Program-made: the position numbers and the translations under genes | The notes under the pieces: generated by a model | Database searches by the model: none | Told to the model about the DNA's origin: nothing | The model's input: the letters and a program-made list of their open reading frames with translations, nothing else | Assembly: GCA_964626755.1 (NCBI GenBank) | Contig: CAZVGO010000028.1 | Coordinates: forward strand, 310,001 to 374,000 | Length of the DNA: 64,000 bases | Direction of reading: 5' to 3' | Source of the DNA: JACDAV01 sp964626755 | Lineage (GTDB): Bacteria; Chloroflexota; Limnocylindria; Limnocylindrales; CSP1-4 | In this document: positions 33,170-41,743 of the stretch, piece after piece | Numbering within the stretch: position 1 is the stretch's first letter | How the letters are laid out: every line of letters starts with the position of its first letter

Positions 33170-34648
33170 ATGGAGGATGCCGCCGGCCGCGAGGCAGGCA
33201 CGGGCGGACCCGCCCTCGGCCAGCTCGGTCGGGCGGCCTTTTTCCAGCTGCTCGCTCGCACCGGGGTTATGCGCAGCGTCTCCCTGGTGGGCTCCATCAT
33301 CCTTGCCCGAATCCTGACACCCGCCGATTTCGGGCTGTACGCGGTCGTGGCCGCCACTGTCACGATCGTGACCCTCTTCGGCGACCTCGGGCTGCCTGCC
33401 GGCCTGGTTCGGCAACGTGCCGAGCCGAATCGCCGAGATCTCGCGACAGCATGGACCGCCCAGCAGGTCGTCATGGTCGCCGCGGTCGTGCTGATCTGGA
33501 TCCTGGCGCCCATCCTCCTTGTGATCGCGCCTGACCTGCGGCCCGATGCAGTCTGGCTGCTGCGCGTAGGGTCGCTCGCATTGCTGTTTACCGGGTTACG
33601 GATGCTCCCCCAGTTGCTTCTGGTGCGAGCCCTCCGGTTCGGGCCGATCGCCGTTGCCGAGGTTCTCACGCAGGCTGCGTTCTATAGCGTGGCGATCACC
33701 GCCGCGCTCTTGGGGGCGGGCGCCTGGAGCTTCGTCCTCGCCCTCGTCGCGCAGTCGGCCGTCGGCACTCTTGTCGTGAACCTCGCGTGGAGATCGTGGC
33801 CAGGCGTCGCCGCCGATCCAGGGACCCTGGGGAAGCTCCTCCGGTTCGGCCTTCCGCTCCAGCTTTCGACGCTCGTCAACTGGGCGACCGAAAACGCGAT
33901 CCCATTGGCCGGCACGTTCGCCGGGGGACTAACGGGGATCGGCTACCTCCAGTTCGCCTCGAGGCTCGCGCACCTTGCTGCGGGCATCGACGAGATCGTT
34001 GGCCGGATCACCTTCTCGGTAATGAGCCGACTCCAGGACGACCCGGCGCGGCGCAGCCGGGCTGCCGGAAGGGTGCTGGAGGCAACAACGATCGCCGTCG
34101 TCGCGGTCGAGGGTTGCCTCGTCGCAGTCGCCCCCATCCTTGTGCCGGTCGTTTTCTCGGAGAAGTGGGCACCGGCGATCGTCCCCCTGCAACTCATGGC
34201 CCTCGCCGCGTTCGCTACGGTGCCGGCTCGGGTTCTCCGCGCCCTCCTCTGGGCCAGCGGACGCTCGGACACCACACTGCGGCTGGCGATCGTGGTCGCC
34301 GCCGTCTCCCTACTCCTTGCCACGGCCCTCGTCGCAACGGTCGGCCTCGCCGGCGCCGGGCTGGCGGCGCTCGTCGGGGGCACCATGTCGCTCGTCCTCC
34401 ACCGACGGGCGGCGTCCGGACTGCTTGGTGGTTCGTGGCCGCGGGTCCTGACAATCTACGCGAGCGGTGTCATCGCCATCGCCGCCGGCTCGCTCGCCCT
34501 TGCGGCGGGCGGCCCCATGCGTTTGGCCGCCGCCGCGGCGGCATTCGGGGTTGTCTATGCCGCCCTTCTCCTCGCGACCTCGCGCGACCAGGTTCGAGAA
34601 GCCTGGGCGACGGTCCGGGGCCGCTCGACCGCGGCCGCCTCCGACTGA
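33170..34648 (+). CDS. Wzx-type polysaccharide flippase (MOP superfamily)
   Basis: Protein of 492 aa; I chose the ATG at 33170 because the earlier start at 33101 lies inside the divergent GT4 gene. About 12-14 membrane helices are visible. The N-terminal AAFFQLLARTGVMRSVSLVGSII and ILARILTPADFGLYAVV are typical of the lipopolysaccharide-translocase branch, as are LGQ-like loops. It should move lipid-linked sugar units across the membrane. It ends at a bidirectional hairpin. It is one of three flippases in the window, closest to the one at 52042. Confidence 0.92.
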   Translation: MEDAAGREAGTGGPALGQLGRAAFFQLLARTGVMRSVSLVGSIILARILTPADFGLYAVVAATVTIVTLFGDLGLPAGLVRQRAEPNRRDLATAWTAQQVVMVAAVVLIWILAPILLVIAPDLRPDAVWLLRVGSLALLFTGLRMLPQLLLVRALRFGPIAVAEVLTQAAFYSVAITAALLGAGAWSFVLALVAQSAVGTLVVNLAWRSWPGVAADPGTLGKLLRFGLPLQLSTLVNWATENAIPLAGTFAGGLTGIGYLQFASRLAHLAAGIDEIVGRITFSVMSRLQDDPARRSRAAGRVLEATTIAVVAVEGCLVAVAPILVPVVFSEKWAPAIVPLQLMALAAFATVPARVLRALLWASGRSDTTLRLAIVVAAVSLLLATALVATVGLAGAGLAALVGGTMSLVLHRRAASGLLGGSWPRVLTIYASGVIAIAAGSLALAAGGPMRLAAAAAAFGVVYAALLLATSRDQVREAWATVRGRSTAAASD

Positions 34649-34656
34649 ACGAGAAG

Positions 34657-34683
34657 GTGCTACCGAAAGTGGGCCGGTAGCAC
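34657..34683. terminator. Bidirectional hairpin terminator
   Basis: A perfect 9-bp stem GTGCTACCG / CGGTAGCAC (34657-34665 with 34675-34683) encloses a 9-nt loop. It lies in the 40-bp gap between two convergent genes, flippase stop 34648 and MBL-rhodanese stop 34689. A short A/T-richer flank exists on either side. It is the clearest terminator-like structure in the window. Confidence 0.65.
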
Positions 34684-34688
34684 TTGCA

Positions 34689-36125
34689 TCATCTCGTTCC
34701 AACCGCTCGGGTTTGACGGGCGTCCGTCTCGGGTCCGTAGCTCATCGGCAGACCCTGAGCCGACCAATCTGGCATGCCACTGGCCATCCAGGTCACGTCC
34801 TCAAAGCCGGCGCGCCGGAGAAGCGACGCGGCGATACTCGATCGATAACCCGACGCGCAGATCGTCGCGATCGGGCGGTCCCGCGGGAGCTCGCCGAGGC
34901 GATCCGGGAGGTCGCCGCCCCCGATGTGAACCGACCCGGGCACATGCCCGGCGGCGAACTCGCCCAATTGCCGGACGTCGATGACGATCGGAGCGTCAGG
35001 ACCCCCCGCGGCAAGGCGCCCGGCCAGGTCTTCGATCGACAGGCGGCGGGTCGATTCCGTCGGCAGGCCCGCCTCGCGCCAGGCTGCGATTCCACCGACC
35101 AGGTACCCGACCACCCGTTCGTAGCCGATCCGCAGCGCCTGCCGGACCAGGTCGTCCCGGTCGTCCGGATCGTCGACCAACAGGATGAGGGGACGGTCAG
35201 GCTCCACCACCCAGCCGAGCCACGTCCCGAACGAGGAGCCGTACGGGATCGAAACCGATCCGGGGATGTGGGCAACCGCGTGCGCGACCGGCTCGCGGGC
35301 GTCGATCAGGAGCGCGTCCCTGGCGAGGGCGTCGCGTGCCTCGTCGACCGTCATGGGCCGGGCCTCCGGCACGCGGCCGCCGAGGAGGCGGGGGCCGGCC
35401 TTGTTGAGAGGGCGCATCCGGGCGAAGTAGCTGGGGAACGCGGGCTGGTCACGGAGGAGGACTCGAACGAACTCCTCGACCTCGGCCGGCTGGATCATCG
35501 GGTTGTGGCGCCGCTCGAAGCCGATCGTCGAGTTCGGCGTCGAGGCGATGCCCGTCGAGCAGAGCGATCCCGCGCCGTGCGTCGGGTAGACCCCAACGAA
35601 GTCCTCGTGCGGCAAGAGGACCTCGTGGAGCGACCGGAACATCGCTCGGGCGTACGGAACGGCGTTCTTCTCGCCCAGGAGATCCGTCCGGCCGACCGCC
35701 CCGACGAGGAGGGAGCCGCCGGTGAACAGCAACAGCGGCTCCTCGGCCCGGGACGTGTCGGCCACCTCGTAGCTGACGTGCTCCGGAGTATGGCCCGGCG
35801 TCTCGAGGGCGGTGAGGCGCAGCTCGCCGAGGTCGATGCTCTCGCCGTGACGCACGCCGCGGTGCTCGAAGGCGAGCTCCGCCCCCGCCCCGATCAAGTG
35901 GGCGGCCCCCGTCAGGGCGGCGAGATCGCGACCCCCGGAGACGTAGTCGTTGTGGAGATGGGTCTCGATCACGTGGGTGATCCGGACGCCGTCGACCTCG
36001 GCGGCTTCGAGGTAGATGTCGACGTCCCGCCGGGGGTCCACGACGGCTGCCACGCCTGCGCCGTCGTCCGCGATCAGGGTCGACAGGTGGCCGAGGCCCG
36101 GGATGACGAACTGCCGGATCCGCAC
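34689..36125 (-). CDS. MBL-fold hydrolase fused to two rhodanese domains (persulfide dioxygenase-like)
   Basis: Protein of 478 aa from a GTG at 36125 (VRIRQF); the longer frame upstream overlaps the divergent PqqD-like gene. The metallo-beta-lactamase domain (1-240) has THLHND (H56, H58, D60; the usual next His is Tyr), TPGHTPEHVSY and TGGSLLVGAVGR. The first rhodanese domain (about 275-360, LLIDAREPVAHAVAHIPG) lacks a Cys in its loop. The second (about 380-470) has an active-type loop C-A-S-G-Y-R. It resembles ETHE1/CstB-like sulfur enzymes that oxidise or shuttle persulfide sulfur. It has no obvious link to glycan synthesis. Confidence 0.88.
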   Translation of the reverse strand: MRIRQFVIPGLGHLSTLIADDGAGVAAVVDPRRDVDIYLEAAEVDGVRITHVIETHLHNDYVSGGRDLAALTGAAHLIGAGAELAFEHRGVRHGESIDLGELRLTALETPGHTPEHVSYEVADTSRAEEPLLLFTGGSLLVGAVGRTDLLGEKNAVPYARAMFRSLHEVLLPHEDFVGVYPTHGAGSLCSTGIASTPNSTIGFERRHNPMIQPAEVEEFVRVLLRDQPAFPSYFARMRPLNKAGPRLLGGRVPEARPMTVDEARDALARDALLIDAREPVAHAVAHIPGSVSIPYGSSFGTWLGWVVEPDRPLILLVDDPDDRDDLVRQALRIGYERVVGYLVGGIAAWREAGLPTESTRRLSIEDLAGRLAAGGPDAPIVIDVRQLGEFAAGHVPGSVHIGGGDLPDRLGELPRDRPIATICASGYRSSIAASLLRRAGFEDVTWMASGMPDWSAQGLPMSYGPETDARQTRAVGTR

Positions 36126-36228
36126 GAGCGGGAGCCTACCATCAGGCTGACATGCGAACCGGGGATCGGGCCCCGTTAGACTACGCTGCCCCAAATCAGG
36201 GTGAGACCGAGGCGAGGACGGGAGGGAC

Positions 36229-36684
36229 GTGGCAGATCGGTATCGGGTGAACCAGCCCGCCGTCATCCACCAGACCATCGATGGCGAGACCGTCATCATC
36301 CATCTCGAGCGCGGGCTGTACTACAGCCTCGACGCGACCGGTGCGCACGTCTGGGAGGGCCTCGCCGCGGGGCGCTCGTCGGCGGAGGTGATCGAACGGC
36401 TCGCCGGGCGCTTTCCTTCGGAACGAGCCGAGGTCGGAGCCGCGGTGGACTCCCTGGTCGACCGTCTCCGCTCGGAGGAGCTCATCGTCCTGGACGGTGC
36501 CGACCGCGGCGACGGCGTGGCGATACCCAGTGCAGTCCTTGACGAGGCGGCCGGGTCTCCTGGGGGCGCGACCTTCCAGCCACCCCGGCTGGAGCGCTTC
36601 GACGACCTCCAGGATCTGCTGCTCCTCGACCCTATCCACGCGGTGGACGAGAGCGGGTGGCCCGAACGCCGCGAGAGCCCGTGA
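36229..36684 (+). CDS. PqqD-family protein with conserved-looking C-terminal tail
   Basis: Protein of 151 aa from a GTG at 36229 behind GGAGGG. Residues 1-90 form a PqqD/RRE-like winged helix (VIIHLERGLYYSLDATGAHVWEGL, ERLAGRF, VDSLVDRLRSEELIV). The 60-residue tail is not part of PqqD: a linker rich in G, A and S, then PPRLERFDDLQDLLLLDPIH, and AVDESGWPERRESP. It looks like a recognition domain fused to a short substrate or docking peptide (inference). It heads a five-gene operon in which each pair shares GTGA: kinase, GT2, GT2, nucleotidyltransferase. Confidence 0.85.
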   Translation: MADRYRVNQPAVIHQTIDGETVIIHLERGLYYSLDATGAHVWEGLAAGRSSAEVIERLAGRFPSERAEVGAAVDSLVDRLRSEELIVLDGADRGDGVAIPSAVLDEAAGSPGGATFQPPRLERFDDLQDLLLLDPIHAVDESGWPERRESP

Positions 36685-37775
36685 CCGAGACCCGGCCCGG
36701 GATGCCCATGATCGCCAAGAGGCCGGTCGTTGCCGCGACAGGCGCGAACTGGTCGCGTTCGGAAGGGCTGGGCCGGCTCACCGATGCCTTTGCCCTGACT
36801 GCCCGGCGCACCGGGCAAGTCGAGCGGTCCTACTGCATCGGCGGTCACGCCGTCCGGATCCAGGCGGCCGGCGAGGCGGTCATGGGAGCCGTGCACCCGG
36901 CGCTTGCACACCTGGCCACGGATGACCAGCAGTCGCAGGACCTGTTGGTTCAACTCTGGGATAGCGCTTCGGCCGGGGTGCCCGTTCCCGAGCTGCCGCC
37001 TTCCGGCGACACCGACGGGGGCGGCGACCCGGCCGTCCAGTCCGCATACCACGCGGTCCCGCGGATCCTGTCGATCTACGACCGGATCGGGCGGCGGGCC
37101 GCGGTCTGGGTCCCGAACGCGGCGGAGGTGCCATCGAATGAGCTCGCGTCACCGCTGCGGACCCTGCTCCACTGGTGGTCCCGCGACCATGGGCTCCAAT
37201 TCGTGCACGGCGGGGCCGTCGGGCTGGATGGTCGTGCTGTGCTCCTCGCAGGCCCCAGCGGTGCGGGCAAGTCCACGGCGGCCCTCGCATGCCTCCTCGG
37301 CGGGCTCGACTACCTGGGCGACGACTACGTGCTCGTTGGCGACGGCCCGCGACCGGAGGTGCACAGCCTCTACAGCGCGGGCAAGCTCCAGCCCGGGCAC
37401 CTCGAGGCCTTCCCGCAACTGCGTCCGCTCATCGAGAACGCCCACGAGCTGCCCGCGGAGAAGGCTGTCTGGTTTCTCCACCGGCACTTCCCCGAGCGGA
37501 CGAAGACGTCCGCGCGAGCGGTCGCCGTGCTCGTTCCGCAGCTGACCGGCGACCGAGGAAGCACGATCGTCCCGCTCCGGCCGGCCGCCGCGCTGGCGGC
37601 GCTCGCGCCCAGCACGATCGTGCAGCTGTCGGGCGCCGACCAGGGTTCGCTGTCGGCGATCGGCGCGTTCCTCGGCCACGTTCCCAGCTTCCGGCTCAGG
37701 AGCGGCACGGACCTCGCCGCGCTCGCCCGGGTCGTCCGCCGCTTCCTGCTGGAGGCCCCCGAGGTGTCCGGGTGA
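36681..37775 (+). CDS. HPr-kinase-like protein of the second operon
   Basis: About 364 aa. The start GTG at 36681 shares GTGA with the PqqD-like stop; an upstream GTG at 36657 is possible. The Walker A loop GPSGAGKST (191-199) follows LQFVHGGAVGLDG, and a D-D pair occurs in YLGDDYVLVG. The 170-residue N-terminal part has no recognised motif. This corresponds to HprK-related kinases found with PqqD-like and NTP_transf_5 proteins in exopolysaccharide loci. Its substrate is unknown. It is distinct from the lasso kinase at 23611, with a longer N-terminal part and a different P-loop. Confidence 0.83.
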   Translation: MTETRPGMPMIAKRPVVAATGANWSRSEGLGRLTDAFALTARRTGQVERSYCIGGHAVRIQAAGEAVMGAVHPALAHLATDDQQSQDLLVQLWDSASAGVPVPELPPSGDTDGGGDPAVQSAYHAVPRILSIYDRIGRRAAVWVPNAAEVPSNELASPLRTLLHWWSRDHGLQFVHGGAVGLDGRAVLLAGPSGAGKSTAALACLLGGLDYLGDDYVLVGDGPRPEVHSLYSAGKLQPGHLEAFPQLRPLIENAHELPAEKAVWFLHRHFPERTKTSARAVAVLVPQLTGDRGSTIVPLRPAAALAALAPSTIVQLSGADQGSLSAIGAFLGHVPSFRLRSGTDLAALARVVRRFLLEAPEVSG

Positions 37776-38521
37776 CGGGCCCGGCGTACACAGCCAGCGT
37801 CACGCTATCGCCGTCGTTCGAGCCGGGCCTCGTGAGCGTGATCGTGCCCGTCTTCGACGGGCAGCGCTGGCTTGATCAGGCCATCGGCTCCGTGCGGGCG
37901 CAGGGTTATCGGCCCATCGAGATCATTGCCGTGGACGACGGGTCGACGGATCGGAGCGCCGCCATCCTCGCGGGCTATCCGGACGTCCGCACGATCCGCC
38001 AGCCGAACGGCGGTTGCGCGGTAGCCCGCAACCGCGGGATCGCGGAGTCACGGGGCGAGTTCGTCGCGTTCATCGACCAGGACGACCGCTGGGTGGCGGG
38101 CAAGCTGGCGCGACAAGTGGAGCTGCTCCGGGAGCACCCGGAGGTCGGGTACGCGCTCGGGCGACAATCGCTGTTCCTCGAGCCCGGCTGCCCGCTCCCG
38201 CCATGGTTCGGCGCGCGCTCGCAGTTGTTCGAGCGGCCGCACGTGGGCTTCCTGCCCGGCGCGATGCTCATCCGGCGGTCCACACTCGTTTCCATCGGGC
38301 TTTTCGACGAGGGCTACCGGATCGGGAGCGACTCGGAGTGGCTCATCCGGGCGCGCGACGCCGGCGTGCCGATGGCCGTGGTGGACGACGTGGTGATCGA
38401 AAAGCGCATCCACGACACAAACCTGTCGTCTGCGCCCGCCAGCACCGACGAGCTGTTGCTGATGCTGGGGAGGTCCGTGCGCCGTCGCCGGGCGCCCGTC
38501 GGGGGAGCGGAAGCCTCGTGA
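37772..38521 (+). CDS. Family 2 glycosyltransferase
   Basis: Protein of 249 aa, GTG start sharing GTGA with the kinase stop. A compact GT-A domain: VSVIVPVFDGQRWLDQAIGS, IIAVDDGSTDRS, CAVARNRGIAESRGEFVAFI with D-Q-D-D in the DxD place, and GYRIGSDSEWLIRARDAG. No membrane helix. It belongs to the PqqD/kinase operon together with a paralogous GT2 just downstream. Confidence 0.87.
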   Translation: MTGPAYTASVTLSPSFEPGLVSVIVPVFDGQRWLDQAIGSVRAQGYRPIEIIAVDDGSTDRSAAILAGYPDVRTIRQPNGGCAVARNRGIAESRGEFVAFIDQDDRWVAGKLARQVELLREHPEVGYALGRQSLFLEPGCPLPPWFGARSQLFERPHVGFLPGAMLIRRSTLVSIGLFDEGYRIGSDSEWLIRARDAGVPMAVVDDVVIEKRIHDTNLSSAPASTDELLLMLGRSVRRRRAPVGGAEAS

Positions 38522-39216
38522 CGGAGCGGTTCCTTGGCGAGGATGTGTCGGTAGTGATCCCGGTGCTCAACCACGCCGACCTTCTCGGCGAGGCCATCGA
38601 CAGCGTTCTGGGGCAGTCGGAGCCGCCCGGCGAGCTGGTCGTCGTCGACGACGGATCCACGGACGGCCCCGGCGAGGTCGCCTCGGGCTACGGAGCGGCC
38701 GTCCGACTGATTCGGCAGGAAACCCAGGGGATCAGCGGGGCGCGCAACACCGGCGTCATGGCGACTTCGAGGCCCCTGCTGGCCTTCCTCGACGCAGACG
38801 ACCGCTGGACGGGGGACAAGCTTCGGCTCCAGTTGGACCTCATGACGGATGAGATCGACATGGTGAGCGGGTGGACCGCCCAGGTGCCGCAGGCGGAGTG
38901 GAATCGGGCGCTGCTTGAAGGACCCCCGCCAGGCTCGTGGCGGACCGGCACGGTGCCCGGAACGCTGCTCATCCGCAGGGGGCTCTTCCACGAAGTCGGG
39001 CCGTACGACCCGACGCTTCGTGCCGGAGAGGCGATCGATTGGCACGCGCGAGCCCTCGACCACGGTGCCCGAATCACGGTGCTGTCGCAGGTGGTGCTTC
39101 TGCGGCGGGTCCACACCGAGAGCCACGGGACGCGGAACCGCGCGGCCTACGGGGACTACCTTTCCATGGCGCGGATGGCGATCCACCGGCGTCGGCGCCG
39201 GGAGTCCGGCCCGTGA
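38518..39216 (+). CDS. Family 2 glycosyltransferase
   Basis: Protein of 232 aa, again starting with GTG in a GTGA overlap. Motifs: VSVVIPVLNHADLLGEAIDS, LVVVDDGSTDGPGE, GISGARNTGVMATSRPLLAF, LDADDRW and RAGEAIDWHARALDHGA. It is similar in length and layout to the preceding GT2, so the pair probably arose by duplication. It may act on the same acceptor. Confidence 0.87.
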   Translation: MTERFLGEDVSVVIPVLNHADLLGEAIDSVLGQSEPPGELVVVDDGSTDGPGEVASGYGAAVRLIRQETQGISGARNTGVMATSRPLLAFLDADDRWTGDKLRLQLDLMTDEIDMVSGWTAQVPQAEWNRALLEGPPPGSWRTGTVPGTLLIRRGLFHEVGPYDPTLRAGEAIDWHARALDHGARITVLSQVVLLRRVHTESHGTRNRAAYGDYLSMARMAIHRRRRRESGP

Positions 39217-40394
39217 GCCGTCCCGGACACTGGCCCTCGCCTGAGGGCCTGCAGGTACTGCGCATCGCGCTCCTCGAAGGCGAGCCGGTCGAGCGAGGGT
39301 GGCGGGGATTGCGACCACGCTTCGACCTCGACAGGCTCGACGAAGGCTCCACCCGGCTCATCCCGTTGCTGGAACGGAACCTGCGCCGCCACGGACTGGA
39401 GAACCCCTGGTCCGACCGGATGCGAGGTGTCTATCGCTACTGGTGGGCGCACAACCAGTTGCTGCTCGGCCGGCTCGGCGTCCTGCTGCGGGCGCTCGAC
39501 ATGGAGGCTGTACCGACTCTGGTCCTGAAGGGGGTCGGGGTGTCCGCCAGGTACTACGGCGATGCCGGGCTTCGCCCCATGAATGACGCCGACCTGATGG
39601 TGCCGCGCACACGGGTACGGCAGGTCCTGGACCTCTCTGCCGGTCTTGGTCTGACGCCCGAGGCGCGTGTGGACGAGCAGTTCATGCGGATGCGCCACGG
39701 GGTTTCCCTGCGCGACGCCGGGGGAAGCACCATCGACCTGCACTGGGCCATCCACGAGGACGACTGCCGTCCAGGCATCGATGATCGGGCTTGGGAGACG
39801 GCCGTCCCGGTCGAGGTGGCAGGCGTCACCACGCGGATGCTGGCACCCGCTCCCCTGCTCCTCCACGCGTGCGCCCACGGGTCCAAGTGGGCCGCCGACC
39901 CGGGGATCCGGTGGGTTGCGGACAGCACGCTCATCATCAGCGCCGGCGATATCGACTGGGACGCCCTGGTCCGCGAGGCACAGGAGCGCCGCTTTGTGGT
40001 GCGCGTCCGGTCGTGCCTGTCCTACCTCAGATCCGCCCTGGGGGCGCCCGTCCCGGCGCATGTGCTCCAGCGTCTCGCCGAGGCCCCCGTGAGCTTGTTC
40101 GAACGGATCGAATACCAGGTCCGCGTGCGACGGCATGAACGCCTCGGCGAGCTTCCCCGCTACTGGTTCGCTTACCTGCGCACGAGCGACGAAGGCCGCG
40201 GTCGGGACCCGCTGGCGTTCGGCCGGTACCTCCAGTACGCCTGGGGCCTCGAGTCCGTGCGGGCGGTACCCGCGGCGGCGGCGCGGCGAGCGATCGCCCG
40301 GCTGCTCGGGCAGGCCGTCCCCAACTACGCGCGGCGAGGTCCTCGTCGGAAAGCCGACGGCACTCTCACGGTCCCGCCCAGCCGAGGCGCGTGA
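39213..40394 (+). CDS. NTP_transf_5-type nucleotidyltransferase of the second operon
   Basis: Protein of 393 aa, GTG start in a GTGA overlap. The family core is visible: PTLVLKGVGVSARYYG (K106-G107) and RPMNDADLMVPR with D125-x-D127, then TIDLHWAIHEDD and LLLHACAHGSKW. It is the same family as the protein at 22446 but clearly diverged. It is the last gene of the operon; its 3' end overlaps the convergent dehydrogenase gene by 29 bp. It may transfer a nucleotide or phosphate to the product of the PqqD/kinase pathway. Confidence 0.83.
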   Translation: MSRPGHWPSPEGLQVLRIALLEGEPVERGWRGLRPRFDLDRLDEGSTRLIPLLERNLRRHGLENPWSDRMRGVYRYWWAHNQLLLGRLGVLLRALDMEAVPTLVLKGVGVSARYYGDAGLRPMNDADLMVPRTRVRQVLDLSAGLGLTPEARVDEQFMRMRHGVSLRDAGGSTIDLHWAIHEDDCRPGIDDRAWETAVPVEVAGVTTRMLAPAPLLLHACAHGSKWAADPGIRWVADSTLIISAGDIDWDALVREAQERRFVVRVRSCLSYLRSALGAPVPAHVLQRLAEAPVSLFERIEYQVRVRRHERLGELPRYWFAYLRTSDEGRGRDPLAFGRYLQYAWGLESVRAVPAAAARRAIARLLGQAVPNYARRGPRRKADGTLTVPPSRGA

Positions 40395-41733
40395 CGACGC
40401 CCTCGGTGAACCCAACGGCGTAGAGCGCGCCATCGGGACCTGCCTGGAGGTCCACCGTCGAGCCTGCGCGGGACCAGAAGAGGCGGACCCCCGCGGGATC
40501 GGGGCGGCCGTCGCCGCCTACCGGGGCAAGGTACGCGCACCCACGCGAGAGATCCGCAAAGGTGAGGGCACCTCGGTACGGCTCGGGCCAGGCGCTGGGT
40601 CCCAATGCGATCGCGGTGATTGACGAAGCCTCGGTGACGCAGCGATCCGAGGTGTTGACCTGCTCTCCCCACCGCAGAACGAACCATGGCTCGACGGCCA
40701 ACTTTGGGTCGCGATCAAGCGCAGCACAGCGCGCGTCCGAGGCGAAGTTCGCTTGGCGGTCATGTCCTTCCCGACAGGGCCATCCAAAGTCGTCGACCTC
40801 TGAGTCGGTCGCATCCTCCACGACGTTGATCTCTTCCCAGGTCTCCCAGCCAGGGTCTCCGATCCACAGTTCCGGAGTGCCCGGGCGGAACGCCATCCGA
40901 AAGGGGTTCCGGAGTCCGTAGGCCACGACAGTGACGCGGCCTGCCAGCCAGTCGGATGTCTCTTCGTGCCGAGCGACGGCCGCGAGGTCCGACGCCGCGA
41001 AACGCACGATTGCGCCGGTCCATTGACCTGGCGTCCGTTCCCGAGGGTTTGCCCGCGACGCAAACGCGCCGTCGTGGCAACGCTCGTCGGGCGGCAGCCA
41101 GGTGCCGTCGTCGGCCTCGAGCTCCGGGACGCTCCCCTCGCCGGCCGCGGCATACAAGGCGCCGTCGGGGCCGAAGGCGAGGTCGTTCGGGGCGTGCGAC
41201 CCATGGTGATGGCACCACGCCCGGACGAGGACCGTTTCGGTCGCGACACCGTCCGGGCCGAACGCGATGCGCGACAGCACACCCGTCGAGACGCAGGTTC
41301 TCGTGGCACCGCCCGGACAGTTCGTCGCGTCGTCGTTCCAGACCGGATCGGCCGCGGACGGCGGGGCCGGATAGGTGTACAGCACGAACGCAGCCGCGTC
41401 ATCTACCGGGTCTGGCGCCAGGCCGAGCAGGCCGCGGTTGTTGCGGCCGAAGACATGGTCGCTGAGGTCGGCCCTCAGCACCGGTGCACCATCGGAGAGT
41501 CGGTCGAATACCTTCACAACCCCCGACTGCTCCGCCACCCACGCCCGTCCGGTCGGTCCGAAACGAAGGGCCGTGGGCCGCTCGAGGCCGCGCAGGACGA
41601 CCTCTGCGGTGAAGCCGGGCGGGACCGCGCTCTCGTCTCCGGGCGGCTCCATGCCGGTACTCGGCCGCGGCGTAGCGGCGCAACCGGCGAGCAGGAGCGC
41701 CAGCCCCGCGACTGCAAGCGCCCGGGCCGTCAT
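40366..41733 (-). CDS. PQQ-type sugar dehydrogenase lipoprotein (Gdh/sorbosone family)
   Basis: Protein of 455 aa. The N-terminal hydrophobic segment ends in a lipobox LLAGC (Cys17), so it is an exported lipoprotein. A six-bladed propeller of the glucose/sorbosone dehydrogenase type follows: RPTALRFGPTGRAWVAEQSG, NRGLLGLAPDP, PNDLAFGPDGALYAAAGEG, VAYGLRNPFRMAFRPGTPEL and LQAGPDGALYAVGF. The VAYGLRNPFRMAF and GDPGWETWEEINVV segments are characteristic. It would oxidise an aldose outside the cell with PQQ; electron acceptor unknown. The window has PqqD-like proteins, but no PQQ synthesis genes. Confidence 0.88.
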   Translation of the reverse strand: MTARALAVAGLALLLAGCAATPRPSTGMEPPGDESAVPPGFTAEVVLRGLERPTALRFGPTGRAWVAEQSGVVKVFDRLSDGAPVLRADLSDHVFGRNNRGLLGLAPDPVDDAAAFVLYTYPAPPSAADPVWNDDATNCPGGATRTCVSTGVLSRIAFGPDGVATETVLVRAWCHHHGSHAPNDLAFGPDGALYAAAGEGSVPELEADDGTWLPPDERCHDGAFASRANPRERTPGQWTGAIVRFAASDLAAVARHEETSDWLAGRVTVVAYGLRNPFRMAFRPGTPELWIGDPGWETWEEINVVEDATDSEVDDFGWPCREGHDRQANFASDARCAALDRDPKLAVEPWFVLRWGEQVNTSDRCVTEASSITAIALGPSAWPEPYRGALTFADLSRGCAYLAPVGGDGRPDPAGVRLFWSRAGSTVDLQAGPDGALYAVGFTEGVVTRLGWAGP

Positions 41734-41743
41734 CCCGGATCGC

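Noticed and set aside
34467..36179. 570-codon plus-strand frame
   Set aside because: Antisense to the MBL-rhodanese gene, which has recognisable catalytic motifs; it also crosses the hairpin terminator.
40366..41733. PQQ biosynthesis locus, suggested by a PQQ-type dehydrogenase near PqqD-like proteins
   Set aside because: No pqqA, pqqB, pqqC or pqqE homologue is present. The PqqD-like proteins fit RRE roles in the lasso and second operon instead.
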